NCBI RefSeq assembly: GCF_004402535.1
Contig: NZ_SOEY01000028.1
Coordinates: 1-64,000 of the forward strand
DNA length: 64,000 bases
Direction: 5' to 3'
DNA from: Cryobacterium glaciale
GTDB lineage: Bacteria > Actinomycetota > Actinomycetes > Actinomycetales > Microbacteriaceae
Shown here: piece by piece, positions 16,877 through 26,438 of the stretch
Layout of the letters: each line of letters begins with the position of its first letter
How positions within the stretch are numbered: the first letter of the stretch is position 1
Made by a program: the position numbers and the translations under genes
Notes under the pieces: generated by a model
Told to the model about the DNA's origin: nothing
Databases searched by the model: none
The model's input: the letters and a program-made list of their open reading frames with translations, nothing else

Positions 16877-17473
16877 CTACGAGCCGAGCACCTCGCGCAG
16901 CACCGGAACGAGACCCTCGAAAGCGACCGCCCGATGGCTGACCTGGTTTTTAACGTGCGCCGAGAGCTCCGCGGCCGAGATCGCGTAGCCCTCGGGCAGA
17001 AAGATCGGGTCGTAACCGAATCCGTTGGCGCCGACCGGTTCGAAGAGAAGCTGCCCAGGCCATTCACCGGTCACGGCCCGCTCGGTGCCATCGGGCAGGG
17101 CCAGCGCCGCGACACAGGTGAAGTGGGCGTCGCGGTGCTGCTCGGGAACGTCGCTGAGCTGCCACAGCAGCAGGCGCAGGTTCTCGCCGGCGTCCTTGGC
17201 CGGTCCCGACCAGCGCGCCGAGAAGATGCCGGGGGCCCCGCCGAGGATGTCGACGCAGATGCCCGAGTCGTCGGCGATCGCCGGCAGCCCGGTGTGCGCC
17301 GCGGCGGCGCGCGCCTTGATCAGGGCGTTCTCGGTGAAGCTGGTGCCATCTTCGATTGGTTCGGGGCCGTCATAGGCGAGCACCTCGACGCCGGGAAGCT
17401 GGGGGGCCAGGATGCGGCGCAACTCCTCGACCTTGTGGGCGTTATGCGTGGCGAGAACGATCTGCATGCTCAA
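16877..17473 (-). CDS. rdgB: XTP/dITP diphosphatase (HAM1/RdgB family)
   Basis: A 198-residue house-cleaning pyrophosphatase that hydrolyses ITP, dITP and XTP so they are not built into nucleic acids. It shows the N-terminal [17 protein letters not shown], the catalytic [38 protein letters not shown], and the C-terminal [13 protein letters not shown] with HRAVAFEGL. All family landmarks are present at normal length. It overlaps the rph stop/start by 4 bp and is the last gene of the murI-rph-rdgB block, a common actinobacterial arrangement, so the three are almost certainly cotranscribed. Confidence 0.96.
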   Translation of the reverse strand: MSMQIVLATHNAHKVEELRRILAPQLPGVEVLAYDGPEPIEDGTSFTENALIKARAAAAHTGLPAIADDSGICVDILGGAPGIFSARWSGPAKDAGENLRLLLWQLSDVPEQHRDAHFTCVAALALPDGTERAVTGEWPGQLLFEPVGANGFGYDPIFLPEGYAISAAELSAHVKNQVSHRAVAFEGLVPVLREVLGS

Positions 17474-18216
17474 CGCTCCCGGGCAGCGGCCAGCGCGCTG
17501 GTCTGGAATTCGGTCAGCGTGACAGCGCCTTTCAGGGCGAGGTCGAGCAGCGCGTCGAGTTCGCTGCGGTCGAACGGCGCGGCTTCGGCGGTGCCCTGCA
17601 CCTCCACGAACTTGCCGCGCCCGGTGACGACGACGTTCATGTCAGTGTCGGCGCGCACGTCTTCGGTATAGGCGAGGTCGAGCATCGGAACCCCGTCGAT
17701 GATCCCGACGGAGACCGCCGAGACGCTGTCGAGGAGCGGCTGCGCCTTCTGCGAGATGAACTTCTTCGTGCGTCCCCACTCCAGGGCGTCGGCGAGGGCC
17801 ACATAGGCGCCGGTGATGGCCGCGGTGCGGGTGCCGCCGTCGGCCTGCAGCACATCACAGTCGAGTACGAGCGTGTTCTCGCCGAGCGCCTTCATGTCGA
17901 CGACGGCGCGCAGGCTGCGGCCGACCAGGCGGCTGATCTCGTGGGTGCGGCCGCCGATCTTACCCTTGACCGATTCGCGGTCCATGCGGCTGTTGGTCGA
18001 ACGCGGCAGCATCGAATACTCGGCGGTGACCCAGCCCTTGCCCCTACCGCTCATCCAGCGCGGGACACCGTTGGTGAACGACGCCGTGCAGAGCACCTTG
18101 GTGCGGCCGTAGGAGATCAACGCCGACCCTTCGGCCTGGTCGCTCCAGCCGCGCTCGATGGTGATCGGGCGCAGTTCGTCATTGGTGCGCCCGTCGGCGC
18201 GCAGGGTCTCGGTCAC
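17470..18216 (-). CDS. rph: Ribonuclease PH
   Basis: A 248-residue phosphate-dependent 3'-5' exoribonuclease that trims tRNA 3' ends. It starts [24 protein letters not shown], and contains [18 protein letters not shown], the region [40 protein letters not shown], and [23 protein letters not shown] with the phosphate-site residues. Length and order are those of a complete RNase PH. It begins 9 bp after the murI stop and overlaps rdgB by 4 bp, so translation of the block is coupled. No irregularities seen. Confidence 0.97.
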   Translation of the reverse strand: MTETLRADGRTNDELRPITIERGWSDQAEGSALISYGRTKVLCTASFTNGVPRWMSGRGKGWVTAEYSMLPRSTNSRMDRESVKGKIGGRTHEISRLVGRSLRAVVDMKALGENTLVLDCDVLQADGGTRTAAITGAYVALADALEWGRTKKFISQKAQPLLDSVSAVSVGIIDGVPMLDLAYTEDVRADTDMNVVVTGRGKFVEVQGTAEAAPFDRSELDALLDLALKGAVTLTEFQTSALAAARER

Positions 18217-18225
18217 AATGTACTC

Positions 18226-19083
18226 CTAGTGGTTCGGGTGCAGCGGGGAAAAGGTAGGGGTTGCCAGCGCACTGAGGTTGAGAGTGCCGGTCTCGATCAG
18301 GTCGACACGACTGACCTCTGGTCCGATGAGGCGGTGGGCGAGGGCCAGAAAGTCGTCGGCACTGTCGCCGGTGGCCTCGTAACGGTAGCTGGGCGGGCTC
18401 GTGCGTGCGCGCTCCAGGCCCTGGCTGACCAGAACCCGGTAGACGTCGTTGGCGGTTTCGGTGTCGCTCGAGACCAGGGTGACGCCTTCGCCCATCACGT
18501 ACGAGATGGCGCCGCGCAGAAACGGATAGTGGGTGCACCCGAGCACAAGGGTATCGACGTCTGCGGCGCGCAACGGAGCCAGGTATTCTTCGGCAACGGC
18601 GAGCACCTCGGCGCCGGTCGTGACGCCGGCCTCGACGAACTCGACGAAACGTGGGCAGGCTGTGCTGAACAGGGAGATCTGCGGCGCTGCGGCAAAGGCA
18701 TCGTTGTAGGCACGCGAGTTGACGGTGCCGAGGGTGCCGATGACCCCCACCCGCTGGTTGCGGGTGGTTGAAACGGCGCGCCGCACAGCCGGCTGGATCA
18801 CTTCGATCACGGGCACGCTGTAGCGTTCCCTGGCATCCCGCAGCATGGCCGCGGACGCCGTGTTACACGCGATGACGAGCATTTTGACGTCTTGCGCCAC
18901 GAGTTCGTCGAGCACATCGAGGGCGAACCCCCGCACGTCGGCGATCTTCTTCGGTCCGTAGGGCGAGTGGGCCGTGTCACCGATATAGAGAATGGATTCG
19001 TTGGGCAGCTGGTCTTTGATCGCCCGGGCGACGGTCAGGCCGCCCACTCCGGAATCGAAAATACCAATCGGTGCATCCGTCAC
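18226..19083 (-). CDS. murI: Glutamate racemase
   Basis: A 285-residue cofactor-independent racemase that makes D-glutamate for peptidoglycan. The two catalytic cysteines are visible: Cys73 in IACNTASA and Cys183 in LGCTHYPFL, with the N-terminal [11 protein letters not shown] and [11 protein letters not shown] motifs. GTG 19083 is used as start because MurI proteins begin a few residues before the IGIFDSG strand; an in-frame TTG three codons upstream is possible, and the longer frame reaching 19218 overlaps pncB and is unlikely. It heads the murI-rph-rdgB block. The divergent pncB starts 41 bp away. Confidence 0.95.
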   Translation of the reverse strand: MTDAPIGIFDSGVGGLTVARAIKDQLPNESILYIGDTAHSPYGPKKIADVRGFALDVLDELVAQDVKMLVIACNTASAAMLRDARERYSVPVIEVIQPAVRRAVSTTRNQRVGVIGTLGTVNSRAYNDAFAAAPQISLFSTACPRFVEFVEAGVTTGAEVLAVAEEYLAPLRAADVDTLVLGCTHYPFLRGAISYVMGEGVTLVSSDTETANDVYRVLVSQGLERARTSPPSYRYEATGDSADDFLALAHRLIGPEVSRVDLIETGTLNLSALATPTFSPLHPNH

Positions 19084-19124
19084 GGAAATCAAGCCTAGCC
19101 CGACAAGCGGATAAGCTGTGCCGG

Positions 19125-20516
19125 GTGACCCCGTCCCCCGCTTTCTCCGTGCCGGCACCCCGTGGCGCGGCCGCCCAAATACCCGCACTGCGCACACCAA
19201 AGCTGAGCACACCAGCACTGCGCACCGACCGGTATGAGCTCACGATGGTAGACGCCGCCATCCAGAGCGGTACCGCCGGTCGCGAATGCATGTTCGAGGC
19301 CTTCGCCCGGCGACTGCCCACCGGCCGTCGCTACGGCATCGTTGCCGGCACCGGTCGTCTGCTCGAGCTGATCCGCCAATTTCGCTTCGAGACCGAGGAA
19401 CTGACCTGGCTCGCCGAGAACTCGGTCGTGCGCACTCCGACCCTCGATTACCTCGCCGACTACGCGTTCAGCGGCAATGTCTGGGGATACCAGGAGGGCG
19501 AAGCCTACTTTCCCGGGTCACCCCTGCTGCTGGTGGAGAGCACCTTCGCCGAGGGCGTCATTCTGGAGACGCTCATTCTCAGCGTGCTCAACTACGACAT
19601 CTCGGTCGCCAGCGCCGCGGCACGCATGGTGTCGGTGAGTCTCGGCCGTCCAATCGCCGAGATGGGATCACGCCGCACCAACGAGCATTCAGCCGTCGCC
19701 GCCGCTCGCGCAGCGTTCATTGCCGGTTTCGCCTCGACGAGCAATCTCGAGGCCGGCCGCCAGTGGGGTCTGCCCACCATGGGAACCGCCGCCCACTCAT
19801 TCATCCTGCTGCACGACAGCGAGGAAGAAGCCTTCCAGGCGCAAGTGGATGCCTTCGGTTCCGCCACGACCCTGCTCGTGGACACCTACGACGTGCCGGC
19901 CGGCATCGCCCTGGCGGTCAAGGTCGCGGGGCCCGAACTCGGCTCGATTCGCATCGATTCGGGAGATCTGCCCACCGTCGTCGCTGCGGCACGCGCCCAA
20001 CTCGACGCCCTCGGCGCGGTCAACACGAAGATCACCGTCACGAGCGACCTCGACGAGTTCGCCATAGCGGCCCTGTCGGCCAGCCCGGTGGATGCTTTCG
20101 GCGTCGGCACCTCGGTCGTCACCGGATCGGGCGAACCGGCTGCCGGCCTGGTCTACAAGCTCGTCGCCCACAAGGGACACGGCGACGACTGGATTTCCGT
20201 CGCCAAGACATCGACCGCGAAACTCTCCATTGGAGGCCGCAAAAGCGCACTGCGCCGAGTGGATGCCGTCGGCACCGCCCAGGAAGAGATCGTGGTGCTC
20301 GGCGACGGTCCCGACGCCCAATTCGATTCCCGCAGCGGACTGGAACGTGCTCTCCTGGTGCCCCTGATCGTCGACGGCGCCGTGGACGACCGTTACCTGG
20401 GATCGGCGGGAACGCTGCGCGCACGCGCGCACAACGCATCCGTTATGCAGGAACTGCCGATCGAGGCGTTTCGGTTGGGGCGTGGCGAGGCCGTCATTCC
20501 CACGACCTACCGATAA
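19125..20516 (+). CDS. pncB: Nicotinate phosphoribosyltransferase
   Basis: A 463-residue NAD-salvage enzyme that joins nicotinate to PRPP with ATP hydrolysis. The N-terminal [21 protein letters not shown] is the family's start-proximal signature; [71 protein letters not shown], and [12 protein letters not shown] follow. The start is GTG 19125, giving about 27 residues before the conserved region; later starts are possible because that stretch is poorly conserved. It complements the de novo nadABC genes 23 kb away in the same window. It ends 4 bp before the convergent DUF3039 gene. Confidence 0.95.
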   Translation: MTPSPAFSVPAPRGAAAQIPALRTPKLSTPALRTDRYELTMVDAAIQSGTAGRECMFEAFARRLPTGRRYGIVAGTGRLLELIRQFRFETEELTWLAENSVVRTPTLDYLADYAFSGNVWGYQEGEAYFPGSPLLLVESTFAEGVILETLILSVLNYDISVASAAARMVSVSLGRPIAEMGSRRTNEHSAVAAARAAFIAGFASTSNLEAGRQWGLPTMGTAAHSFILLHDSEEEAFQAQVDAFGSATTLLVDTYDVPAGIALAVKVAGPELGSIRIDSGDLPTVVAAARAQLDALGAVNTKITVTSDLDEFAIAALSASPVDAFGVGTSVVTGSGEPAAGLVYKLVAHKGHGDDWISVAKTSTAKLSIGGRKSALRRVDAVGTAQEEIVVLGDGPDAQFDSRSGLERALLVPLIVDGAVDDRYLGSAGTLRARAHNASVMQELPIEAFRLGRGEAVIPTTYR

Positions 20517-20520
20517 CCGA

Positions 20521-20805
20521 CTACTTGGCCTTCATCTTCTCGTAGATGGCCTTGCAGGTCGGGCACACCGGAAACTTCTCCGGGTCGCGGCCCGGCAGCC
20601 ATTTCTTGCCGCACAGCGCCTTGACCGGCTTGCCAGAGATGGCCGATTCGAGAATCTTGTCCTTGGGTACGTAGTGCGAAAACCGTTCGTGGTCGCCGGG
20701 CTCGATCTGCTCCTGACCCAGGAGTTCTTCGAGTTCACGGTCGAGCGTGGACGTTCCGCCGCCGGGCTGGCCGGGTTCTGCAATGCTCGCACGAAATTCA
20801 GTCAT
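20521..20805 (-). CDS. DUF3039 domain protein
   Basis: A 94-residue protein matching the actinobacterial DUF3039 family by its pattern: an acidic helix (STLDRELEELLGQEQ), then EPGDHERFSHYVPKDKI, then a metal-binding-like region with KALCGKKWLPGRDPEKFPVCPTCKAIYE. One Cys plus a CPTC pair and the His residues suggest a small zinc site. The function of the family is not known to me. It stands between the convergent pncB and the ABC permease gene, which ends 31 bp upstream on the same strand. Confidence 0.85.
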   Translation of the reverse strand: MTEFRASIAEPGQPGGGTSTLDRELEELLGQEQIEPGDHERFSHYVPKDKILESAISGKPVKALCGKKWLPGRDPEKFPVCPTCKAIYEKMKAK

Positions 20806-20836
20806 GGCACCAGTCTAAGCACTCTGCCCGTTTGAG

Positions 20837-22411
20837 TCAGGCGCGCTGAGCGGAAGCGATCATTTCCGGTCCGCGCCGGTCGAAGGCGCGCGAGCCGACC
20901 CAGATGCCCACGACGACGGCCACCAGCCCGAGGCCGAGGCCGGCGCCGAGTGCGCGCAGATGCCAGACCGGGTCCTCGACGATTCCCAGGTAGGCGAAGA
21001 CGAGCGCCGGCAGTGCCACGACGATCGATCCGGTGAAGGTGAGCGACTGTACGAGTGCTGAGGCGGTATCCGAGGCCTGCGGCTGGGCGAACGGGCTGTC
21101 ACCGGGTTTGGTCACTGGGTAGGGAAAGCGGGTGGAGGTGAAGCTCGAGAAGCCCAGACCCGCCAGGAGGATGCACGTGCTCACGCCCAGCATCGAGGGA
21201 AGTACCGACCAGTCCCCGTAGACCGAAATGCTGATGGCGGAACCAATGCCGATGAGCGGGATGCCCATGAAGAGCGCGGGAATGAGTCGGCCGATGCGGT
21301 CGGCCACGCCGCGCGTTCCCGACGCCACGTGCAGCCAGATCGCGGTGCTGTCATAGGCGACGTCGTTGTGCATGGTCCAGCCGAGAAAAAGACACATGAG
21401 TGGGACCGGCACCAGAGCGAGGTAGTGCAGCGGCACCCCGACGAAGCTCAGCGGCAGAATCGCGATGATCGGCACGATCGGAATCATGATCAACGACACC
21501 CAGTACCGAGAGTCGCGCGCCCAGTACGTGAAGGTGCGGGCTGCGATCGCGCCGACGGAACTATGCGGCAGCCGGTCGAACCAGCCCAGCCCGGAATACT
21601 GCTTCGCCACCGCCTCACGACCGGGCGAGACGAGCATGCGGGCCACGACGAATTGCCAGATCAGCCAGAGGGTGTAGGCCGACACAATGGCAATGAGCAG
21701 CTTCAGAATCGCCGCGCCCCAGGCGCCGGTGGAGGCATCACCCGGGACGGCCCACGCTGCGCCGAACGGGGTCCAGCCCAGAATCGCGGCCAGGGTGCCG
21801 AGCAGGGTACGGCCGTGACGGCCCCAGTCCGTGCTGAGCAGCACCACGACGACCGGGGAGATCAACACGAGCAGTACGACGCCAATCAGCCCGGTGAACT
21901 CGCGCGAACGCCTCGTCGACAGGAGGAAAGCGGCAACGGATGCGCTCACCCGGGACAGCAGGATGCAGGTCACGAGGATCAGCCCGGCAGATATCAGGGC
22001 GAGCAGTGTCTGCCCGACGCCCCGCGACCACGTGACAACGGTGCCGAGCAGCACGATCATCAGCGTGAGCGCCGGAACTCCGATCAAGGCCGAACCGGCC
22101 AGGCCCAGCGAGAGGGACCGGTTCGGAATACCCAGGAAGGCAAACTTGCGGGGGTCCATGCTGTCGTCGATGCCGACCACGATCGGTATGACCAGGAAGC
22201 CAAGTATCACGATGGATCCGGCCACCGTGAGCGCATCACGAATGATGACGGGGTCCCCGACGAACCGCAAGCTGATCAGGGCGATCAGCAGGGCAACGGC
22301 AACGCTGAGACCGTAGATCAGACCGATGACGAGGCCGACGACCTGCCAGGGACTACGACGAAACAGATTGGCGAGCAGCCGGAGTTTCAGTCCGAAAAAT
22401 TGTGCAACCAT
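20837..22411 (-). CDS. ABC exporter permease, large
   Basis: A 524-residue polytopic membrane protein with about 12 hydrophobic segments, the partner of the ATPase gene upstream. ATG 22411 (MVAQFFGLKLRLLANLFRRSPWQVVG) is the start; it overlaps the end of the ATPase gene by 25 bp, a sign of coupling. Its first segment lies directly after a basic helix, as in ABC-2-type export permeases. Features include GIPNRSLSLGLAGSALIGVP and the loop DSTAIWLHVASGTRGVADRIGR. It has no extracytoplasmic binding domain. The substrate is unknown; related two-gene ABC systems export antibiotics, lipids or cell-wall components. Confidence 0.85.
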   Translation of the reverse strand: MVAQFFGLKLRLLANLFRRSPWQVVGLVIGLIYGLSVAVALLIALISLRFVGDPVIIRDALTVAGSIVILGFLVIPIVVGIDDSMDPRKFAFLGIPNRSLSLGLAGSALIGVPALTLMIVLLGTVVTWSRGVGQTLLALISAGLILVTCILLSRVSASVAAFLLSTRRSREFTGLIGVVLLVLISPVVVVLLSTDWGRHGRTLLGTLAAILGWTPFGAAWAVPGDASTGAWGAAILKLLIAIVSAYTLWLIWQFVVARMLVSPGREAVAKQYSGLGWFDRLPHSSVGAIAARTFTYWARDSRYWVSLIMIPIVPIIAILPLSFVGVPLHYLALVPVPLMCLFLGWTMHNDVAYDSTAIWLHVASGTRGVADRIGRLIPALFMGIPLIGIGSAISISVYGDWSVLPSMLGVSTCILLAGLGFSSFTSTRFPYPVTKPGDSPFAQPQASDTASALVQSLTFTGSIVVALPALVFAYLGIVEDPVWHLRALGAGLGLGLVAVVVGIWVGSRAFDRRGPEMIASAQRA

Positions 22412-23763
22412 TCCATGCCCTCCGCGACTTTGCGTCCACCGGCGAGCTCGACGAACCGATCCTCCAGTGTTTTCTGGCCACGAACCTCGTCGATGGTGCC
22501 CGCTGCGAGCACGCGGCCCTGCACGATGATGGCGACGTGATCGCACACTCGTTGGATCAGGTCCATGCCGTGGCTGGACAGCACGACCGTTCCCCCGGCT
22601 GCCACGTACTTCTGCAAAATCTCGGTGACGTTGACCGCCGATACCGGGTCGACCGACTCGAACGGCTCGTCGAGCACGAGTACGCGGGGGGAATGAATCA
22701 TCGCGCAGGCCAGAGCGATCTTCTTGGTCATGCCTGCGGAGTAGTCGGCGACGAGACGGTTGAGTGCATCCTCGAGGCCGAACGCCGCGGCAAGGTCAGT
22801 AGACCGGCTGCGCACCGTGTCGTTGTCGAGGCCACGCAGGGTGCCGGCATAATACAGGAGCTGTGCGCCGGTCAGACGGTCGAAGAGACGAAGCCGGTCA
22901 GGAAGAACACCGATCACTCGCTTGGCCTCGTTGGGCCTGGCCCAGACGTCGATGCCGTGCACCAGGACGGTTCCGGCGCTCGGACGCAGGAGCCCGGTGA
23001 TCATCGACAGGGTCGTGGTCTTTCCGGCACCGTTGGGTCCGACGATGCCGTAAAATGATCCGGCCCGTACGGTCAGGTCCAGATTCGACACCGCGACATT
23101 GTGACCGAAGCGCTTGACGAGGCCGCGAGCTTCAATGACGATCGGTGCGAGCACAACGGGCGTGCGCACAACCGGGGCGACCACGACCGGTACGGCGTAC
23201 GCTGCCGGCTTCGTCACCGGCTCGGCTGCTGCCGAGGGGCCGATCTTCGGCGTGGCTGCCGGCACGTCGGCCGGTTCCAGCGGAGGCGCAGTTTTCGCGC
23301 CCCTCGCGGTCACTACTAGGGCGTCGCGAGTCGCGTACGGCCGAGTCGTCTCGTCGGTCGCATCCTCGGCGAGCACCCGGGCCGTGGCCCTGGCGGCGAC
23401 AGGTGGCGCTGAAGGGGATGGGGTTGTTGTTGCCGGCGACTTAGGCGCGGCCGGTTTGCGCACGGCTGGTTTGCGAACGGCCGGCTTGGTAATTCCAGCT
23501 TCAGTGGCCGCCTTCGCAGCAGCGGGCTTCGCTGTGGCCGACTTGGCCGCAGTCGGCTTGGCCACAGTTATTGTGCGAACGGCCGGTTTGCGGACGGCCG
23601 GTGTGCGAACGGCCGGTTTGCGGACGGCCGGCTTGCGAACGGCCGGCTTATCGACCGCCGGCGTGCTGACCGCTGGCTCGGCGGCGGGCGGAGCTTTTGA
23701 TTCGGCAGCGCGGTCCGCGACGGAGTCGTCGCCGGGTTCGGGGTGGGGCGGCACAAAAGTCAC
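22387..23763 (-). CDS. ABC exporter ATP-binding protein with KPAVR-repeat N-terminal region
   Basis: A 458-residue protein made of two unlike parts. Residues 1-215 are Ala/Pro/Lys/Val-rich low-complexity sequence that includes eight PAVRK-type pentapeptides in two groups. Residues from about 218 form a normal ABC ATPase: IEARGLVKRFG, Walker A GIVGPNGAGKTTTLSMITG, signature DYSAGMTKKIALACAMI, Walker B RVLVLDEPFESVDP, and the His switch VVLSSHGMD. Family members normally lack such an N-terminal region. Many in-frame GTG codons lie just before the core, so a shorter product is possible, but the repeat region keeps coding-type third-position GC and an open frame. The permease follows with a 25-bp overlap. 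Confidence 0.88.
   Translation of the reverse strand: MTFVPPHPEPGDDSVADRAAESKAPPAAEPAVSTPAVDKPAVRKPAVRKPAVRTPAVRKPAVRTITVAKPTAAKSATAKPAAAKAATEAGITKPAVRKPAVRKPAAPKSPATTTPSPSAPPVAARATARVLAEDATDETTRPYATRDALVVTARGAKTAPPLEPADVPAATPKIGPSAAAEPVTKPAAYAVPVVVAPVVRTPVVLAPIVIEARGLVKRFGHNVAVSNLDLTVRAGSFYGIVGPNGAGKTTTLSMITGLLRPSAGTVLVHGIDVWARPNEAKRVIGVLPDRLRLFDRLTGAQLLYYAGTLRGLDNDTVRSRSTDLAAAFGLEDALNRLVADYSAGMTKKIALACAMIHSPRVLVLDEPFESVDPVSAVNVTEILQKYVAAGGTVVLSSHGMDLIQRVCDHVAIIVQGRVLAAGTIDEVRGQKTLEDRFVELAGGRKVAEGMEWLHNFSD
23449..23655 (-). repeat. 15-bp tandem repeats coding KPAVR pentapeptides
   Basis: Two blocks of an imperfect 15-bp unit (plus-strand form GGCCGGTTTGCGGAC): five units at 23581-23655 and three at 23449-23493, all in the frame of the ABC ATPase gene. 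The units differ by a few bases, mostly silent or Lys/Thr changes. Unequal recombination could change the copy number. Confidence 0.85.
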
Positions 23764-24023
23764 TCCGCTAACCTACCAAGGACCGCTGACCGGGGGGCGC
23801 GGACGGGCCGGCAGCACCGGTCTCAACCTGTGAGTACGCTCCACGCCGAGTCACGAAATGGACACGTGCTGAGCCGATTCTCCCCCCGGAACGGCCCGAC
23901 AGGTTATGGTGAGATTGACATAACGGTGTGTCTTTACGTGAACATGTGGGTGAATCCTAGGCAAACTCTTCAGTACTGATGGGGTTTTCAGGCCTAGCCC
24001 CAACCATTCTTGAGGAGATAATC

Positions 24024-24746
24024 GTGACGACGCACGCAGTCAAAGCGCGGGCAGTTAAAACGCAGGTGGTCATTCTCGCGGCCGGCATGGGCAGCCGCCT
24101 CGGGCGCTCCCTCCCCAAGCCGCTCACCGAACTGAACGACGGCCGCACGATCATGCAGCAGCAGTTCGACAACATCGCACACGCCTTCGGCAAAGCCGCC
24201 AAGGTCACGATCGTCGTCGGATACAAGCTCGAGCACATCATCGAAGCCTTCCCGCAGGCATCTTTCGTCTATAACGAGGAGTACGACCAGACCAACACCT
24301 CGAAGAGCCTGCTGCGTGCCTTGCAGGCCTCGAAGCCCGGCGGTGTGCTCTGGATGAACGGCGACGTGGTTTTCGACCCGGCTATCCTCGATCGCGCTGC
24401 GGCGATGATGGCCCGCGACCAATCCTTCGTCACCGTGAACACCGACAAAGTGTCTGATGAAGAGGTCAAGTACACGACGAGTGCCGAGGGTTACATCAAG
24501 GAGCTGTCGAAGACCGTCAAGGGCGGCCTCGGTGAAGCTGTCGGCATCAACTACGTGTCGAGTGCCGATAAAGCGACCCTGATTCGCCAGCTGAGCAAGG
24601 TGGCCGACCAGGACTACTTCGAGCGCGGCATCGAACTCGCGATCGAACAGAACCGCATGCTGGTGGAGCCGGTCAACATCTCCGACTTCTACGCCGTCGA
24701 AGTGGACTTCGCCGAAGACCTCGAGCGCGCCAACCTGTTCGTCTGA
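24024..24746 (+). CDS. Sugar/choline-phosphate-type nucleotidyltransferase (LicC-like)
   Basis: A 240-residue NTP transferase. The nucleotide loop ILAAGMGSRLGRSLPKPL near the N-terminus is diagnostic; the acidic metal site appears in VLWMNGDVVFDPAIL and the C-terminal EVDFAEDLERANL. This pattern fits the LicC/RmlA-like family that makes CDP-choline, CDP-polyols or other NDP-activated groups. GTG 24024 is used because a GAGGAG ribosome-binding site precedes it by about 7 nt; an upstream ATG at 23979 is possible but less likely. It heads the wall-polymer region and could supply the activated polyol or choline used by the TagF-like and CDP-alcohol enzymes downstream; this is inference. The 260-bp upstream gap has TTGACA at 23915 but no good -10. 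Confidence 0.86.
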   Translation: MTTHAVKARAVKTQVVILAAGMGSRLGRSLPKPLTELNDGRTIMQQQFDNIAHAFGKAAKVTIVVGYKLEHIIEAFPQASFVYNEEYDQTNTSKSLLRALQASKPGGVLWMNGDVVFDPAILDRAAAMMARDQSFVTVNTDKVSDEEVKYTTSAEGYIKELSKTVKGGLGEAVGINYVSSADKATLIRQLSKVADQDYFERGIELAIEQNRMLVEPVNISDFYAVEVDFAEDLERANLFV

Positions 24747-24768
24747 CCGATACCACCCTGCACCACCC

Positions 24769-24798
24769 GAAACCCCTGCGCCACGGCGTGGGGGTTTC
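24769..24798 (+). terminator. Hairpin after the nucleotidyltransferase gene
   Basis: A 14-bp stem (24769-24782 with 24785-24798, one mismatch and one G-T pair), 22 bp past the stop. The stem end runs into GGGTTTCGTC, only a weak U-tract. Probably an attenuator or terminator separating this gene from the ABC exporter genes. Confidence 0.55.
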
Positions 24799-24852
24799 GT
24801 CATCCGCCCCGCCTGCGCGGAACGCTCCCTGCGCTCCCATACGATAGACCGC

Positions 24853-25653
24853 GTGAGTAGTTACGCCCAGGTGCGCCCCGAACAGCGCACGCCGCTGGCC
24901 CGGTACCGGCATTCGTTGTGGTTGCTGACGCAGCGCGACCTGCGGGTGCGCTACTCCACCTCGGTGCTCGGCTACTTCTGGTCTATCCTCGATCCGCTCG
25001 TGATGGCCGGAATCTACTGGTTCGTCTTCACCCAGGTCTTCGACCGCAGCGTCGGCAACGAACCATACATCGTGTTCCTGCTGGCGGCCCTGTTGCCCTG
25101 GATGTGGTTCAACGGCGCGATCTCTGACTGTACCCGGGCGTTTCTGCGCGAGGCGAAGCTCATCCGCTCGACGCGGATTCCCCGCACCATCTGGGTAAAC
25201 CGCCTGGTGCTGTCGAAGGGCATCGAGTTTCTCGCGTCCATCCCGGTGCTGGTGTTGTTCGCAATCCTGTACGGCGCCGAACTGGGCATCGACGCCTTGT
25301 ACTTTCCCCTCGCCATTGTGATTCAGGCGATGTTGACGGCCGGCGTCGGACTGCTCGTCGCCCCGCTCGTGGTGTTCTTCCGCGACCTGGAACGGGCCGT
25401 CAAGCTCATCTTGCGCTTTCTGTTCTATGCCTCCCCCATCATCTACGGCACCACCGACTTACCGCCCAACCTGCATTTCTGGGCGGCTTTCAATCCGCTC
25501 AGCGGCATTTTCAGTCTCTATCGGGCGGCCTTCTTTCCCGAACAACTCGACTGGTTCGCCGTCATCATCAGCGTGGTCATGTCGCTTGTCTTCCTCGGGC
25601 TCGGGCTGCTGGTCTTCCGCCGCACCGAGAGCGCCGTTCTGAAGGAGATCTAG
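24853..25653 (+). CDS. ABC-2 permease, TagG/Wzm-like polysaccharide exporter
   Basis: A 266-residue permease with six membrane segments, belonging to the group that exports teichoic acid or O-antigen-type polymers. Signature regions are LLTQRDLRVRYSTSVLGYFWSILDPLVMAGIYWFVF, NEPYIVFLLAALLPWMWFNGAIS, RSTRIPRTIWVNRLVLSKGIEF, and the terminal LLVFRRTESAVLKEI. Length is normal. GTG 24853 is the start. Its stop overlaps the next start by one base (TAGTG), so the ATPase is cotranslated. With the nucleotidyltransferase upstream and TagF-like enzymes downstream it likely moves an undecaprenyl-linked wall polymer across the membrane. Confidence 0.92.
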   Translation: MSSYAQVRPEQRTPLARYRHSLWLLTQRDLRVRYSTSVLGYFWSILDPLVMAGIYWFVFTQVFDRSVGNEPYIVFLLAALLPWMWFNGAISDCTRAFLREAKLIRSTRIPRTIWVNRLVLSKGIEFLASIPVLVLFAILYGAELGIDALYFPLAIVIQAMLTAGVGLLVAPLVVFFRDLERAVKLILRFLFYASPIIYGTTDLPPNLHFWAAFNPLSGIFSLYRAAFFPEQLDWFAVIISVVMSLVFLGLGLLVFRRTESAVLKEI

Positions 25654-26438
25654 TGGCCCACGTGACAGCGACCCCGCTGACAGCCGCACCCCCGGCACCG
25701 GTGATCTCACTGCAGGATGTCGGCATCCGCTTTCGCAGGAATCGGCGTGGGCGTCGCAATTTCAAGGACCTGTTCGGTGCGAGCAGGAGGCGCAGCCGGC
25801 CGGGCGAGTTCTGGGCCCTGCAGCACGTGACCTTCACCGTGCAACCGGGCGAGGCCATCGGTGTGGTCGGCCGCAACGGTCAGGGCAAGTCCACCCTGCT
25901 CAAGCTCGTCACCGGGGTCGTGCTGCCCGATGAAGGATCGGTACACGTCACCGAGGGTGTTGCGCCTCTGATCGAGATCACGGGCGGGTTCGTCGACGAC
26001 CTGAGCGTGCGCGACAACGTGTATCTGACGGCGGGGCTGCACGGTATGACGCGAAGGCAGATCACCGAACGTTTTGACGAGATCATCGAATTCGCCGAAA
26101 TCGCCGATTTCATCGACACTCCGTACAAGCATCTGTCCAGCGGGATGAAGGTGCGGATCGCTTTCGCCGTGATCTCCCGGTTGGAAGAACCGATCCTGTT
26201 GGTCGACGAGGTTCTGGCCGTCGGCGACAAGGCTTTTCGGGAGAAATGCTACCGTCGCATCGAAGAACTCCTGGCCGGTGGTCGCACGTTGTTCATCGTT
26301 TCCCACAACGAGCGCGACCTGCGGCGCTTCTGTACCCGGGGTCTCTACCTCGACAAGGGCGACCTGGTGCTCGATGCGCCGATCACCGACGTGCTCGCCC
26401 GGTACAACGCTGACTACGGCGTCAAACCGGCCGCCTGA
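25653..26438 (+). CDS. ABC transporter ATPase, TagH/Wzt-like
   Basis: A 261-residue ATPase partner of the TagG-like permease. Walker A is GVVGRNGQGKSTLLKLVTG, the signature is HLSSGMKVRIAFAV and Walker B is PILLVDEVLAVGD; the SSGM signature is characteristic of polysaccharide exporters. It starts about 50 residues before Walker A with RRGRRNFKDLFGASRRR, a basic loop common in TagH proteins. It lacks the C-terminal carbohydrate-binding domain of Wzt, like minimal TagH forms, so substrate selection probably rests elsewhere. Its 3' end overlaps the convergent XRE gene by 25 bp. Confidence 0.92.
   Translation: MAHVTATPLTAAPPAPVISLQDVGIRFRRNRRGRRNFKDLFGASRRRSRPGEFWALQHVTFTVQPGEAIGVVGRNGQGKSTLLKLVTGVVLPDEGSVHVTEGVAPLIEITGGFVDDLSVRDNVYLTAGLHGMTRRQITERFDEIIEFAEIADFIDTPYKHLSSGMKVRIAFAVISRLEEPILLVDEVLAVGDKAFREKCYRRIEELLAGGRTLFIVSHNERDLRRFCTRGLYLDKGDLVLDAPITDVLARYNADYGVKPAA

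Noticed and set aside
19084..19124. An NrtR-type site before pncB
   Set aside because: The 41-bp gap has no AGTCAA/TTGACT-like dyad, so shared control with nadABC is not supported.
21329..22540. 403-codon plus-strand frame opposite the ABC permease
   Set aside because: Strongly hydrophilic antisense of a membrane protein with no known domain.
23449..23655. Possible CRISPR-like repeats
   Set aside because: The 15-bp units are directly adjacent, in frame and without unique spacers; they encode KPAVR peptides.
23915..23945. Strong sigma-70-type promoter for the nucleotidyltransferase gene
   Set aside because: TTGACA is perfect, but no acceptable -10 hexamer lies 16-18 bp downstream.
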